8,728 nt of DNA from Christensenellaceae bacterium (GCA_031287285.1 JAITTC010000196.1:1-8728); one strand, 5' to 3'. Shown: positions 1-6,380, counted from the stretch's first letter. A program made the numbers and translations. The notes: generated by a model from the letters alone, not told the origin.

Positions 1-34
1 GATTGCCGCGTCGCTTGCGCTCCTCTCAATGACG
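1..34. repeat. Short palindromic repeat, left end cut by window
   Basis: This is the right part of the short hairpin element also seen at 247-289 and 564-605. The loop sequence GATTGCCGCGTCGCTTGCGC is kept. The right arm reads TCTCAATGACG instead of TCGCAATGACG, so this copy is slightly decayed. The left arm lies outside the window. Confidence 0.75.
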
Positions 35-36
35 GC

Positions 37-120
37 GAAGCAATCCAGCGTCCTCCTTTTTGATGTAGCCTTTGCGCGCACTTGCTGGATTGCTTCGTCG
101 CTTCCCTCCTCGCAATGACG
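37..120. repeat. Long nested palindromic repeat, copy 1, left outer arm missing
   Basis: The inner arms GAAGCAATCCAG (37-48) and CTGGATTGCTTC (85-96) are perfectly complementary, and the right outer arm CTCGCAATGACG (109-120) is present. The left outer arm CGTCATTGCGAG expected just before 37 is absent. Instead, the short hairpin element ending at 34 abuts directly. This suggests that a deletion or recombination fused the two elements here. Confidence 0.85.
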
Positions 121-246
121 GGGAAGCGGCGTGGCGGCTGCCCTATCGTGCCATCGCCTCATACATGGCCTTTCGGGCTTCGGACTGGCCCTACCGTATC
201 GTCACGTCGTCGCAAATGCAGCCCTCTGCATAAGCCTCTCCTTCTT

Positions 247-289
247 CGTCATTGCGATTGCCACGTCGCTTGCGCTCCTCGCAATGACG
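247..289. repeat. Short palindromic repeat (REP-like hairpin)
   Basis: Perfect 11-base inverted arms, CGTCATTGCGA (247-257) and TCGCAATGACG (279-289), flank a 21-base centre. The arms match the outer arms of the long element, so the short form looks like the long palindrome with its inner GAAGCAATCCAG stem lost. Confidence 0.88.
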
Positions 290-331
290 GTGTCAAATCA
301 CCGCCCCGCGGAGTGTGCCGCGCCCCTTCTT

Positions 332-435
332 CGTCATTGCGAGTGGCAACGAAGCAATCCAGCGTCCTCCTTTTTTGATGCAGCCCTTGCGCGCACTTGC
401 TGGATTGCTTCGTCGCTTCCCTCCTCGCAATGACG
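332..435. repeat. Complete 104-bp nested palindromic repeat
   Basis: This is the only complete long copy. The outer arms are CGTCATTGCGAG (332-343) and CTCGCAATGACG (424-435), 12/12 complementary. The inner arms are GAAGCAATCCAG (351-362) and CTGGATTGCTTC (400-411), also 12/12. As single-stranded DNA or RNA it would fold into one long two-part hairpin. It contains no open frame long enough for a transposase, so if mobile it would have to move in trans like a MITE or REP element. Repeats with this CATTGCGAG/GCAATCCAG core are, from memory, common between genes in many unrelated bacteria. Confidence 0.9.
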
Positions 436-563
436 GGGAAGCGGCGTGGCGGCTGCCCTACCGTGTCGTCGCCATATGCGCGGCCTTTCGGGCTTCGGAC
501 TGGCCCTACCGTATCGTCACGTCGCCGCATGCGCGGCCTTTTGCGCAAGCCCTCCCTCTCCAT

Positions 564-605
564 CGTCATTGCGATTGCCGCGTCGCGTCGCTTCTCGCAA
601 TGACG
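564..605. repeat. Short palindromic repeat (REP-like hairpin)
   Basis: The arms CGTCATTGCGA (564-574) and TCGCAATGACG (595-605) are perfect. The centre, GTCGCGTCGCTTC-like, differs slightly from the copy at 247-289. It is the last palindrome before the rny terminator. Confidence 0.88.
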
Positions 606-659
606 AGGCCAAGGCGCCGCCCTGCGGAGTGCGCCGCGCCCTTCGCCTTCGGAACAGGC

Positions 660-695
660 AAAAAAGAGGCCTCCCAACCGGGGTTGGGGGGCTTC
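660..695 (-). terminator. Rho-independent terminator of rny
   Basis: On the minus strand a long GC-rich stem pairs 666-678 with 683-695, with only two G-U pairs and a four-base loop around 679-682. Six T residues follow (A run 660-665 on the given strand). It lies about 50 bases beyond the rny stop codon and separates rny from the repeat array. Confidence 0.9.
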
Positions 696-743
696 TTCTT
701 CGATCTTTCCGGGGTTTCGCCTTTAAACGAGCATAAAGCGAGG

Positions 744-2294
744 CTACTTGGCGAATTCCGTGGCGCGCAGCTCGCGGATGACGTTGACCTTGATCTGGCC
801 CGGGTATTCCAGCTCCTTCTCGATGCGCTTGACGATCTCCTTGGCCATGATGGCGGCGCCTGAATCGTTGACATCCTCGGGTTTGACGATGATGCGGATC
901 TCGCGCCCCGCCTGGATGGCGAAGGACTTTTCGACTCCTTCAAAGGAGTCGGCGATTTCCTCGAGCTTTTGAAGGCGCTTGATGTAGTTTTCGAGCGTTT
1001 CGCGCCGGGCGCCGGGTCTCGCGCCCGAAATGGCGTCCGCCGCGGCGACGAGCACGGCTTCGACGGTCATGGGCTCCGTATCGCCATGATGGGAAGCGAT
1101 TGCGTTGACCACGCTGTCGCCCTCGCGGTATTTCTTTGCGAGCTCCGCGCCGATTTGAATGTGGGTGCCCTCGACCTCATGGTCGATCGACTTGCCAATG
1201 TCGTGCAAGAGGCCCGCGCGCTTGGCCAGGGCCACGTCAGCGCCAAGCTCCGCGGCCATCATGCCGGCGAGGTGCGAAACCTCAATGGAGTGCTTGAGCA
1301 CGTTCTGGCCGTAGGATGTGCGGTATTTCATGCGGCCAAGGAGCTTGATGAGCTCGCTGTGCAGCCCGTGCACCGAGGTTTCGAACACGGCCTGCTCGCC
1401 AGCCTCGCGAATCTGCACATCGACCTCGTGCTTGGCCTTTTCGACCATCTCTTCGATGCGGGTGGGGTGAATGCGCCCGTCGTTGATAAGCCTTTCAAGG
1501 GCGATGCGGGCGATTTCGCGGCGAATGGGGTCAAAGCCGGAAAGGATGACGGCCTCCGGGGTGTCGTCGATGATGAGGTCGATGCCGGTCGCCGTTTCCA
1601 GCGCGCGGATATTGCGGCCCTCCCGGCCGATGATGCGGCCCTTCATCTCGTCGTTGGGCAGCGGCACGACGGAAACCGTGGTTTCTGCCACATGGTCTGC
1701 CGCGCACTTTTGAATGGCGAGCGAGATGATGTTGCGGGCCTTCTTTTCGGCTTCGTCTTTGGCTTTTTGCTCGATGTCGCGCACGAGAACCGCGGCATCG
1801 TGGTAGGCATCGCGCTGCACGCTCGCGATGATGATCTGCCGCGCTTCTTCGCTGGTCATCTGGGCGATCTTTTCAAGCTCGCTGGCCCTGCGCTCGCGAA
1901 GCTCCTCGGCAGCGTCGATCTTCTCTTTCAGGTCTTTGCCCTGCTGTGCGAGGCTTTCCTCGCGGTTTTCGAGATTGGTCTGCTTTTTGTCGAGCATTTC
2001 TTCGCGCTGGAGCAGCCTTCGCTCGGTGCGCTGCGTTTCGTTTCGCCTCTCGCGAATTTCGTGCTCCATCTCGGTCTTCTGGCGCAGAATCTCTTCTTTT
2101 GCCTCAAGGATGCGCTCTTTGCGCGTGGTTTCGGCCTTTTCTTGCGCGTCTGCCACGAGCTTTCGCATGGCTTCCTCGGTCTTGCCGAACTTTTCTTCGA
2201 TGTTCTTCTTCGTGCGCGCGGAGCCTGCGAGAATCCCGCCAACGGCGCCCACTACAACCCCTGCCGCGATGAGCAGGTAGATCCACCAATCCAT
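744..2294 (-). CDS. rny: Ribonuclease Y
   Basis: A 516-aa membrane-anchored endoribonuclease that starts mRNA decay and processes transcripts in Bacillota. The length is close to the roughly 520 aa usual for the family. The order of parts is canonical. An N-terminal transmembrane helix (about residues 4-24) is followed by a long, highly charged coiled coil (about 28-195) rich in Glu, Lys, Arg and Gln. Then comes a KH RNA-binding domain with its GRIIGREGRN loop (219-228), and an HD phosphohydrolase domain with H335, the LLHDIGK motif (H364, D365) and D420 as the expected metal ligands. The ATG at 2294 opens directly on the membrane helix and has a GGTGGTG ribosome site about 8 nt upstream. It is a single-gene unit with its own promoter, leader and terminator, and stops at TAG. 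Identity is seen directly from these motifs; membrane location and decay role are known for the family. Confidence 0.98.
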   Translation of the reverse strand: MDWWIYLLIAAGVVVGAVGGILAGSARTKKNIEEKFGKTEEAMRKLVADAQEKAETTRKERILEAKEEILRQKTEMEHEIRERRNETQRTERRLLQREEMLDKKQTNLENREESLAQQGKDLKEKIDAAEELRERRASELEKIAQMTSEEARQIIIASVQRDAYHDAAVLVRDIEQKAKDEAEKKARNIISLAIQKCAADHVAETTVSVVPLPNDEMKGRIIGREGRNIRALETATGIDLIIDDTPEAVILSGFDPIRREIARIALERLINDGRIHPTRIEEMVEKAKHEVDVQIREAGEQAVFETSVHGLHSELIKLLGRMKYRTSYGQNVLKHSIEVSHLAGMMAAELGADVALAKRAGLLHDIGKSIDHEVEGTHIQIGAELAKKYREGDSVVNAIASHHGDTEPMTVEAVLVAAADAISGARPGARRETLENYIKRLQKLEEIADSFEGVEKSFAIQAGREIRIIVKPEDVNDSGAAIMAKEIVKRIEKELEYPGQIKVNVIRELRATEFAK

Positions 2295-2338
2295 AGCTTA
2301 ACACCACCGTTTTCTATCATTAAACGATGAGCGTTTTA

Positions 2339-2387
2339 GGCGGAACTTTCTTTCGTAAAGCCCTTCCGCCCAAGCACTGCCGGGCGG
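2339..2387 (-). promoter_or_regulatory. Mutually exclusive hairpins in the rny leader
   Basis: In the rny 5' untranslated region, read on the minus strand, CCGCCC (2387-2382) can pair with GGGCGG (2371-2366). The overlapping GGCGGAA (2370-2364) can instead pair with TTCCGCC (2345-2339). Both stems use the same bases, so only one can form at a time. Neither stem is followed by a U run, so this is not a standard transcription attenuator. It could affect leader stability or cleavage. A small GCGCT/AGCGC hairpin sits upstream at 2402-2414. I recognise no riboswitch family. Confidence 0.45.
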
Positions 2388-2480
2388 GATGCAAGCTTTA
2401 AGCGCTGAAAGCGCAAAAATGACTTTGCAATCTATAAAAAATAATGAACTGCCTCAAACGATCACCGCTATATCGTTTTT

Positions 2481-2509
2481 ATTGTAGGGGTTGCCAAGCG
2501 CTCTGTCAA
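2481..2509 (-). promoter_or_regulatory. Sigma-A promoter of rny
   Basis: On the minus strand, TTGACA (2509-2504) and TACAAT (2486-2481) are separated by exactly 17 bases. That is a consensus -35 and a five-of-six -10. Initiation would fall near 2474, giving rny a leader of about 180 nt. The region between rny and the divergent gene (2295-2651) holds this promoter, the leader hairpins and the divergent promoter; I see no gene in it. Confidence 0.9.
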
Positions 2510-2608
2510 GCTAAAACGCCACGATTTTGAGGGCGAATTTGAAATTGGCCCAGGGCCGCGCGGAATCTTTACGTCTATGAATTTTCTCTCCCTGCGCGCC
2601 GGGAAATA

Positions 2609-2617
2609 TGCTATACT
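2609..2617 (+). promoter_or_regulatory. Extended -10 promoter of the mannonate dehydratase-like gene
   Basis: TGCTATACT carries the TGn extension plus a five-of-six -10 hexamer (TATACT, 2612-2617). The -35 position near 2589 is poor, so the extended -10 probably does the work. Initiation near 2624 gives a short leader holding the ribosome site AAGGAGG at 2637. Its position rules out translation starting at the ATG at 2577. Confidence 0.7.
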
Positions 2618-2651
2618 GTGCGGGGAAACCAAAGAAAAGGAGGGGGCAACT

Positions 2652-3722
2652 ATGCGCTACGCGATGAAGGCCGTTCCTGGCTATGAAAACACCAGGCCGG
2701 GGATCCAGGTTGGCACCAAGATGGAGGGCCCGATCTCCATGAACAAGGCGGGCAAGATCACCGTCAATGAAGAGGGCGTCCGCTTTCTGCAGCAGATCGG
2801 CGTGGAATGGGTCATGGTCGGCCACCACAACGTGCCGGAGCACAGCGCGCGCAGCTATAAGCTGCTCGCAGAAAAGCTCGCGGAATACGGGCTGAAGATC
2901 TACCGCCTCGAAAACGCGGAGCTCCACAACATGCCGGACGTAACCCTGAACCTCAAGGATCGCGACCGCATGCTGGACCGCTACCTCCAATACATTTCAG
3001 ACCTTGGCGAGGCCGGAATCCACTACGCCACCTATGCCCATATGGGCAACGGCATCTGGCGCGGCGACATTCGCCGCCCCGTGCGCGGCGGCGCGACGGC
3101 TGGCGGCCTTGACCTGGGGCAGCCCAACAAGGGCTTTTGGCTGGGCGAGCAGTTCAACTGGCCGATCAGCTCCGGCCGGGAGTACAGCGCAGACGAGCTT
3201 TGGGAAAACTACGACTATTTTATCAAAAAGGTCGTTCCCGTGGCTGAAAGCGCGAAGGTCTGCATCGGCATTCACCCGGATGATCCTCCGGTCTACACCA
3301 TGGCTGGCGTGCCGCGCCCGATTTTCGGCAGTTCCGATGGCTATCTCCGCGCGCTCGACATGGCAAACAGCCCAAATATCGGCGTTTGCCTCTGCGTCGG
3401 CTGCTGGCTCGAGGGCGGCAAGGAAATCGGCCTGGACGTCGTGGACTTCATCAAGGTGCTCGCCGCGCGCAAACAGCTCTTCAAGCTGCACGTGCGCAAC
3501 GTGACCGCGCCGCTCTCCGCCCCGGGCGGCTTCAACGAAACCTACCCGGACGCGGGCTACTACAACCTGCTCAACGTCCTTTCCGCGCTCGACGAGGTCG
3601 GCTTCGACGGCGCGATCATGAACGACCACCTCATCGACATGGTGGGCGGCCACTACACCTGCGAGGCCTATTTTACGGCCTACTTGAAGGGTGCCGTCGA
3701 CGCCGTTCAAAACCACGGCTAA
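2652..3722 (+). CDS. Mannonate dehydratase (UxuA) family TIM-barrel enzyme
   Basis: A 356-aa cytosolic protein related to UxuA, which dehydrates D-mannonate to 2-keto-3-deoxygluconate using a divalent metal. The family signature is visible: GIHPDDPP (206-213) followed by GVPRPIFGS (219-227), a Cys cluster CLCVGC (246-251) ending the next strand, LHVRNV (279-284), and MNDH (323-326) after GFDGAI. H208, a Cys of the cluster, H280 and D325 fit the known His/Cys/His/Asp metal site. The N-terminal half is less typical of true UxuA, so the substrate may be another sugar acid or sugar, and I give no symbol. The start at 2652 has AAGGAGGGGG just upstream. An in-frame ATG at 2577 lies upstream of the promoter's -10 and is not used. 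It faces rny divergently and the RraA-like gene convergently. Confidence 0.85.
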   Translation: MRYAMKAVPGYENTRPGIQVGTKMEGPISMNKAGKITVNEEGVRFLQQIGVEWVMVGHHNVPEHSARSYKLLAEKLAEYGLKIYRLENAELHNMPDVTLNLKDRDRMLDRYLQYISDLGEAGIHYATYAHMGNGIWRGDIRRPVRGGATAGGLDLGQPNKGFWLGEQFNWPISSGREYSADELWENYDYFIKKVVPVAESAKVCIGIHPDDPPVYTMAGVPRPIFGSSDGYLRALDMANSPNIGVCLCVGCWLEGGKEIGLDVVDFIKVLAARKQLFKLHVRNVTAPLSAPGGFNETYPDAGYYNLLNVLSALDEVGFDGAIMNDHLIDMVGGHYTCEAYFTAYLKGAVDAVQNHG

Positions 3723-3742
3723 AGGGGCGCCGCCCCTCTTTC
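3723..3742 (+). terminator. Weak terminator after the mannonate dehydratase-like gene
   Basis: AGGGGC (3723-3728) and GCCCCT (3732-3737) form a six-pair stem with a three-base loop directly after the stop codon, followed only by CTTTC. The U tract is short, so termination may be partial. The 3743-3828 stretch holds another small GC hairpin (3801-3806 with 3812-3817) and nothing else I recognise. Confidence 0.5.
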
Positions 3743-3828
3743 GTATAAAAAGGCGCCCTCCTCATGTGAAAAAGCGGTTATGCCTCTTCGATGCGAGCCG
3801 CGCCCCAAGGGGGGGCGAAAGGGAAGCT

Positions 3829-3862
3829 AAAAAAGGGCCGCCCGGCATGCCGGGCGGCCCTT
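3829..3862 (-). terminator. Rho-independent terminator of the RraA-like gene
   Basis: A perfect 30-base palindrome (3833-3862, arms AAGGGCCGCCCGGC and its complement, centre AT) is followed on the minus strand by six T residues. It lies 11 bases beyond the minus-strand stop codon. It has no T run on the plus-strand side, so it should act mainly for the minus strand. Confidence 0.93.
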
Positions 3863-3873
3863 AAAGCCGAGGA

Positions 3874-4785
3874 TTAGAGCGCCACGGTCGGGATTCCCGT
3901 GGGGTTTTCCTCCCAGGACTTCTTGAGATCGGCCAAATCCTTCGACCAGTCGAGGTGGGCATAGGGCTTCGCCTTCTCGGAGGTCTTGGTCCACTCGAGG
4001 AACTCCTCAAGCAGGGCGACGGTCCACCTGGTGTCGATCTGGGCGCCGGTGTACTTGCCAGAGGCCAGCATCTCAAAGCCCCAAATGTCGCGAACCTGGG
4101 ACTTTTCTGCGTTGTCGACGATCTCTTCAGCCAGGTGAGCGGGGATGAAGATCACGCCAGACATGGTGGCCAAAACGATATCGCCGGGCAGCACGGTGGC
4201 GCCGCCAATGCGGGTGATCCCGTTGAAAGACGACATGACGCAGTCAGCGATCGCCGTGGGGTCCTCGCCGCGATGGTAGACCTGCAGCCCCTCGATCTCT
4301 GCGATCTGCTCCAGGTCGCGCACGCCGCCCCAGCAGACCAGCCCGCCGCGCTTCGTGCGCGTCGCGATGGCCGTTGAGAGGTTGCCGCCCACGAAGGTGC
4401 CCTGGAAGATCTTGTCGAAAAGATCGACCACAACCACGTCGTCTTCGCCAAGCGAGTCGATCACCCACTGGTTGTATTGGCCCTTGCGGCCCTCAACCTC
4501 GTGCCCGTACTTAAGCAGCGTCTGGTCAAGGTCCGGGCGCGCCGGCACGAAGGTCGCCGTTACCGCGCGGCCTGCGAGCTTAAGGTCTGCCTTGGCCTTC
4601 TGAAAGCCCGTGACGAACTGGCACCTATAGCCCTTCATCCACATGGGGCCCCAGGCTTCTTCGATGGTGATCTTGCGGATGCGCGCGATGACGTCCGCAG
4701 GGACCTTGGGGCGGCCGTCGGGGAACCTTTCGCCCTTCCAGTTGGGGGTGAGTTGAATGATGTCTTCCCTTGCCGAGTACTTCAT
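3874..4785 (-). CDS. RraA / HMG aldolase-like family protein, long form
   Basis: A 303-aa protein of the RraA fold family, which includes the RNase E inhibitor RraA and class II 4-hydroxy-4-methyl-2-oxoglutarate (pyruvate) aldolases. The core shows GGNLSTAIATRTKR (133-146), GGVRD (153-157, with R156 and D157 as the expected substrate and metal residues), and PGDIVLATMSGVIFIP (200-215). RraA and HMG aldolases are roughly 160-230 aa. This one has an extra N-terminal part beginning with QLTPNWKGERFPDGRPKV (about 11-28) and a C-terminal tail past 230, as in a long RraA-like subfamily I recall from sugar-degrading bacteria. The R-D pair makes an aldolase or decarboxylase role more likely than RNase regulation, especially as this organism uses RNase Y. 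The ATG at 4785 has AGGAG 9 nt upstream. The substrate is unknown; a link to the convergent sugar-acid enzyme is inference. Confidence 0.88.
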   Translation of the reverse strand: MKYSAREDIIQLTPNWKGERFPDGRPKVPADVIARIRKITIEEAWGPMWMKGYRCQFVTGFQKAKADLKLAGRAVTATFVPARPDLDQTLLKYGHEVEGRKGQYNQWVIDSLGEDDVVVVDLFDKIFQGTFVGGNLSTAIATRTKRGGLVCWGGVRDLEQIAEIEGLQVYHRGEDPTAIADCVMSSFNGITRIGGATVLPGDIVLATMSGVIFIPAHLAEEIVDNAEKSQVRDIWGFEMLASGKYTGAQIDTRWTVALLEEFLEWTKTSEKAKPYAHLDWSKDLADLKKSWEENPTGIPTVAL

Positions 4786-4840
4786 GCTGCATTACTCCTA
4801 TGCCTGTTATTCTAATGGGAGCCGCTACGCTTCCTTTTTT

Positions 4841-4870
4841 ATTATATCATGGGAAGGCGCTTTTTCGCAA
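4841..4870 (-). promoter_or_regulatory. Promoter of the RraA-like gene
   Basis: On the minus strand, TATAAT (4846-4841) is a perfect -10 with a TGA extension (4849-4847). TTGCGA (4870-4865) lies 18 bases upstream as a four-of-six -35. It drives a leader of roughly 50 nt carrying the AGGAG ribosome site. Confidence 0.8.
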
Positions 4871-4881
4871 TTGCAAAGCGC
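4857..4881. promoter_or_regulatory. Inverted repeat over the -35 of the RraA-like gene (candidate operator)
   Basis: GCGCTTT (4857-4863) and AAAGCGC (4875-4881) are perfect inverted arms 11 bases apart and straddle the -35 hexamer. A regulator bound here would block the promoter. No regulator gene for it is visible nearby, and the repeat could be chance in GC-rich DNA. The rest of the 4786-5031 gap holds the two divergent promoters. Confidence 0.4.
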
Positions 4882-4980
4882 TAAAAGCGAAGTTTTAAAG
4901 GGCGACAAGGGCTTTTGATGCTCCCTCATGCAAAAACGGGGCAAAGCGCCCTCGAATTCCTTCCTTTTTTGGGCCCGGGC

Positions 4981-4989
4981 TGTTATACT
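4981..4989 (+). promoter_or_regulatory. Extended -10 promoter of the ridA operon
   Basis: TGTTATACT combines a TGn extension with TATACT (4984-4989). The -35 site near 4961 (TTCCTT) is weak. Initiation near 4996 leaves a short leader with the ribosome site AAGGAGGG at 5014-5021. Confidence 0.7.
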
Positions 4990-5031
4990 ATTCTGTGATA
5001 AACGCTAAAACGCAAGGAGGGACCAGCTTTC

Positions 5032-5403
5032 ATGAAGACCATTTCCACGACCAAAGCGCCGGTAGCCATCGGGCCCTACTCACAGGCCATCGCCTTTAAC
5101 GGGCTTTTGTTTTGCTCGGGGCAAACCGCCACCGTGCCAGAAACAGGGGATGTTTTAGAGGGGGACGTTCAGGTTCAGGCTGGGCAGGTCATCCGCAACA
5201 TCGCGGCCATTTTGGAAGCCGCGGGCACGAGCCTCGACAAAGTCGTCAAGGCAACCTGCTTTTTAAAGTCCATGGGCGATTATGCGGCCTTCAACGAGGT
5301 TTACGCGGCGGCGTTTACCTCAAAGCCCGCCAGAAGCTGTGTGGCCGTCGCCGCGCTGCCCCGCGATGTTCTGGTTGAAATCGAGGTCATTGCGGAGCTT
5401 TAA
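5032..5403 (+). CDS. ridA: RidA family enamine/imine deaminase
   Basis: A 123-aa cytosolic protein, normally a homotrimer, that hydrolyses reactive enamine/imine intermediates such as 2-aminoacrylate released by PLP enzymes. The whole family pattern is present: APVAIGPYSQAI (9-20), FCSGQTATVPETG (27-39), NIAAILEAAG (56-65), VVKATCFLKSM (71-81), and PARSCVAVAALPRDVLVEIEVIA (99-121). R101 is the conserved Arg that binds the substrate carboxylate, and E118 is also conserved. Length is normal. The ATG at 5032 has AAGGAGGG 10 nt upstream. It is the first gene of an operon with the aldo/keto reductase 35 bases downstream. RidA-fold proteins vary in substrate, so the precise imine is not certain. 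Confidence 0.94.
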   Translation: MKTISTTKAPVAIGPYSQAIAFNGLLFCSGQTATVPETGDVLEGDVQVQAGQVIRNIAAILEAAGTSLDKVVKATCFLKSMGDYAAFNEVYAAAFTSKPARSCVAVAALPRDVLVEIEVIAEL

Positions 5404-5438
5404 TCCATTAAAACAAAGAGAAAACGGAGGGAATCATC

Positions 5439-6380
5439 ATGCGCTTTAACACTTTAGGCAAGAGCGGCATTCAGGTCTCTGCGGTGGCGCTGGGCACCTG
5501 GGCCATGGGCGGCGATTTCTGGGGCGCAATCGACGAGCAGCTCTGCATCGACGCCCTGCACGCGGGGCTTGATCACGGCATCAACCTCATCGATACCGCG
5601 CCGGTCTACGGCAAGGGCTATTCAGAAGAGATCGTGGGCAAGGCCATCAAGGGCAGGCGCGACAGGCTCGTGCTCGCGACCAAGTGCGGCATAGACATCG
5701 GCGAAAAGGGCGGCAGGGACGCTTCCCGCAAGGCCATTTTCGAAGGGCTTGAGGGCTCGCTCAAGCGCCTTGGCACCGATTATGTCGACCTTTTGCAGAT
5801 CCACTGGCCAGACCCGGAAACCCCTGTGGAAGAATCCATGGAGGCTCTGCTCGACCTTAAAAAGCAGGGCAAGATCCGCGCCATCGGCGTTTCGAACTTC
5901 GATAACGAGCTCATGAGCAGCTGCCTGGCCCTTGGCCAGCTCGACACTCTCCAGCCCCAGTATTCCCTGCTTGAGCGCGAGATTGAAAAAGACATCCTGC
6001 CCTTCTGCCGCGAAAAGGGCATCGGCGTTCTCTCTTACGGCTCCATCGGCGCGGGCCTGCTCGCCGGCAAGTTCACCGAGCCCCCGAAGGCCGAGGGCGG
6101 CGATAAGCGCGCCAATTTCTACCCCTTCTTCAAGGAGCCGCTGTTCTCGAAGGCGCTCCGGCTCGTCGAGGTGCTGAAGGGCATCGCCCAGGCGCACGAA
6201 AAGCCCGTGGCGCACGTGGCCATCAACTGGGTCGCCCAGCAAGAGGGCATGTCCTCTGCGCTGGTGGGCTGCAAAAACCCCGCCCAGGCCATCGAGAACG
6301 CGGCGGCCGGCGATTGGGATCTTTCTGCCGACGAGATCGCCGCGATCAACAAGGCGCTGACCGAAATTTACGGCGCCTAA
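5439..6380 (+). CDS. Aldo/keto reductase
   Basis: A 313-aa NAD(P)H-dependent oxidoreductase with an (alpha/beta)8 barrel that reduces aldehydes or ketones, or oxidises sugars. The catalytic tetrad is complete: D52 in NLIDTAPVYGKG, Y57, K82 in LATKCG, and H122 in LLQIHWPDPETP. The family signature IRAIGVSNFDNELM (146-159) follows. LSYGSIGAGLLAGKF is the usual strand-7 region, and the C-terminal part around VGCKNPAQAIENAAA is where the cofactor phosphate-binding residues normally lie. It resembles the YajO/Gcy-like general class rather than a characterised substrate group. GGAGGG sits 7 nt before the ATG. Co-transcribed with ridA and ended by a strong terminator. The substrate cannot be read from the sequence; a carbonyl product of the RidA step or a sugar are both possible. 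Confidence 0.94.
   Translation: MRFNTLGKSGIQVSAVALGTWAMGGDFWGAIDEQLCIDALHAGLDHGINLIDTAPVYGKGYSEEIVGKAIKGRRDRLVLATKCGIDIGEKGGRDASRKAIFEGLEGSLKRLGTDYVDLLQIHWPDPETPVEESMEALLDLKKQGKIRAIGVSNFDNELMSSCLALGQLDTLQPQYSLLEREIEKDILPFCREKGIGVLSYGSIGAGLLAGKFTEPPKAEGGDKRANFYPFFKEPLFSKALRLVEVLKGIAQAHEKPVAHVAINWVAQQEGMSSALVGCKNPAQAIENAAAGDWDLSADEIAAINKALTEIYGA

Larger units (their letters stand above)
1..645. repeat. Tandemly duplicated array of palindromic intergenic repeats
   Basis: This stretch contains no gene I can support and is built from short palindromes. The unit running from about 37 to 330 recurs from about 351 to 645, with an offset of 314-317 bases. For example, the 43-base block at 167-209 is identical to 482-524, and GAAGCAATCCAG at 37 recurs at 351. 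Each unit carries one long nested palindrome, a spacer rich in GGCCTTTCGGGCTTCGGACT-type sequence, one short CGTCATTGCGA hairpin and a CGGAGTG-containing tail. Within the second unit, the stretch starting GCCCTACCGT at 455 is partly repeated again at 503. Open frames here are by-products: one strand reads VIARREATKQSS, which is a translation of the repeat. The array ends about 15 bases before the rny terminator. What carries or mobilises these repeats is not visible. Confidence 0.9.

Noticed and set aside
1..645. CRISPR array
   Set aside because: Repeats are palindromes of unequal size with conserved spacers and a period of about 315 bases, not short direct repeats with unique spacers; no cas genes are present.
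82..863. Several overlapping open frames on both strands in the repeat region (up to 182 aa)
   Set aside because: They translate the palindromic repeats (VIARREATKQSS and similar), lack ribosome sites and are rich in Arg, Ser and Ala as expected of GC-rich noncoding DNA. One runs into the end of rny.
969..2330. 453-aa plus-strand frame opposite rny
   Set aside because: It is the antisense of a clear RNase Y gene, kept open by GC-rich codon bias, with no domain and no ribosome site.
2577..2651. Upstream ATG extension of the mannonate dehydratase-like gene
   Set aside because: It would begin before the -10 at 2612-2617, while ATG 2652 has a near-perfect ribosome site.
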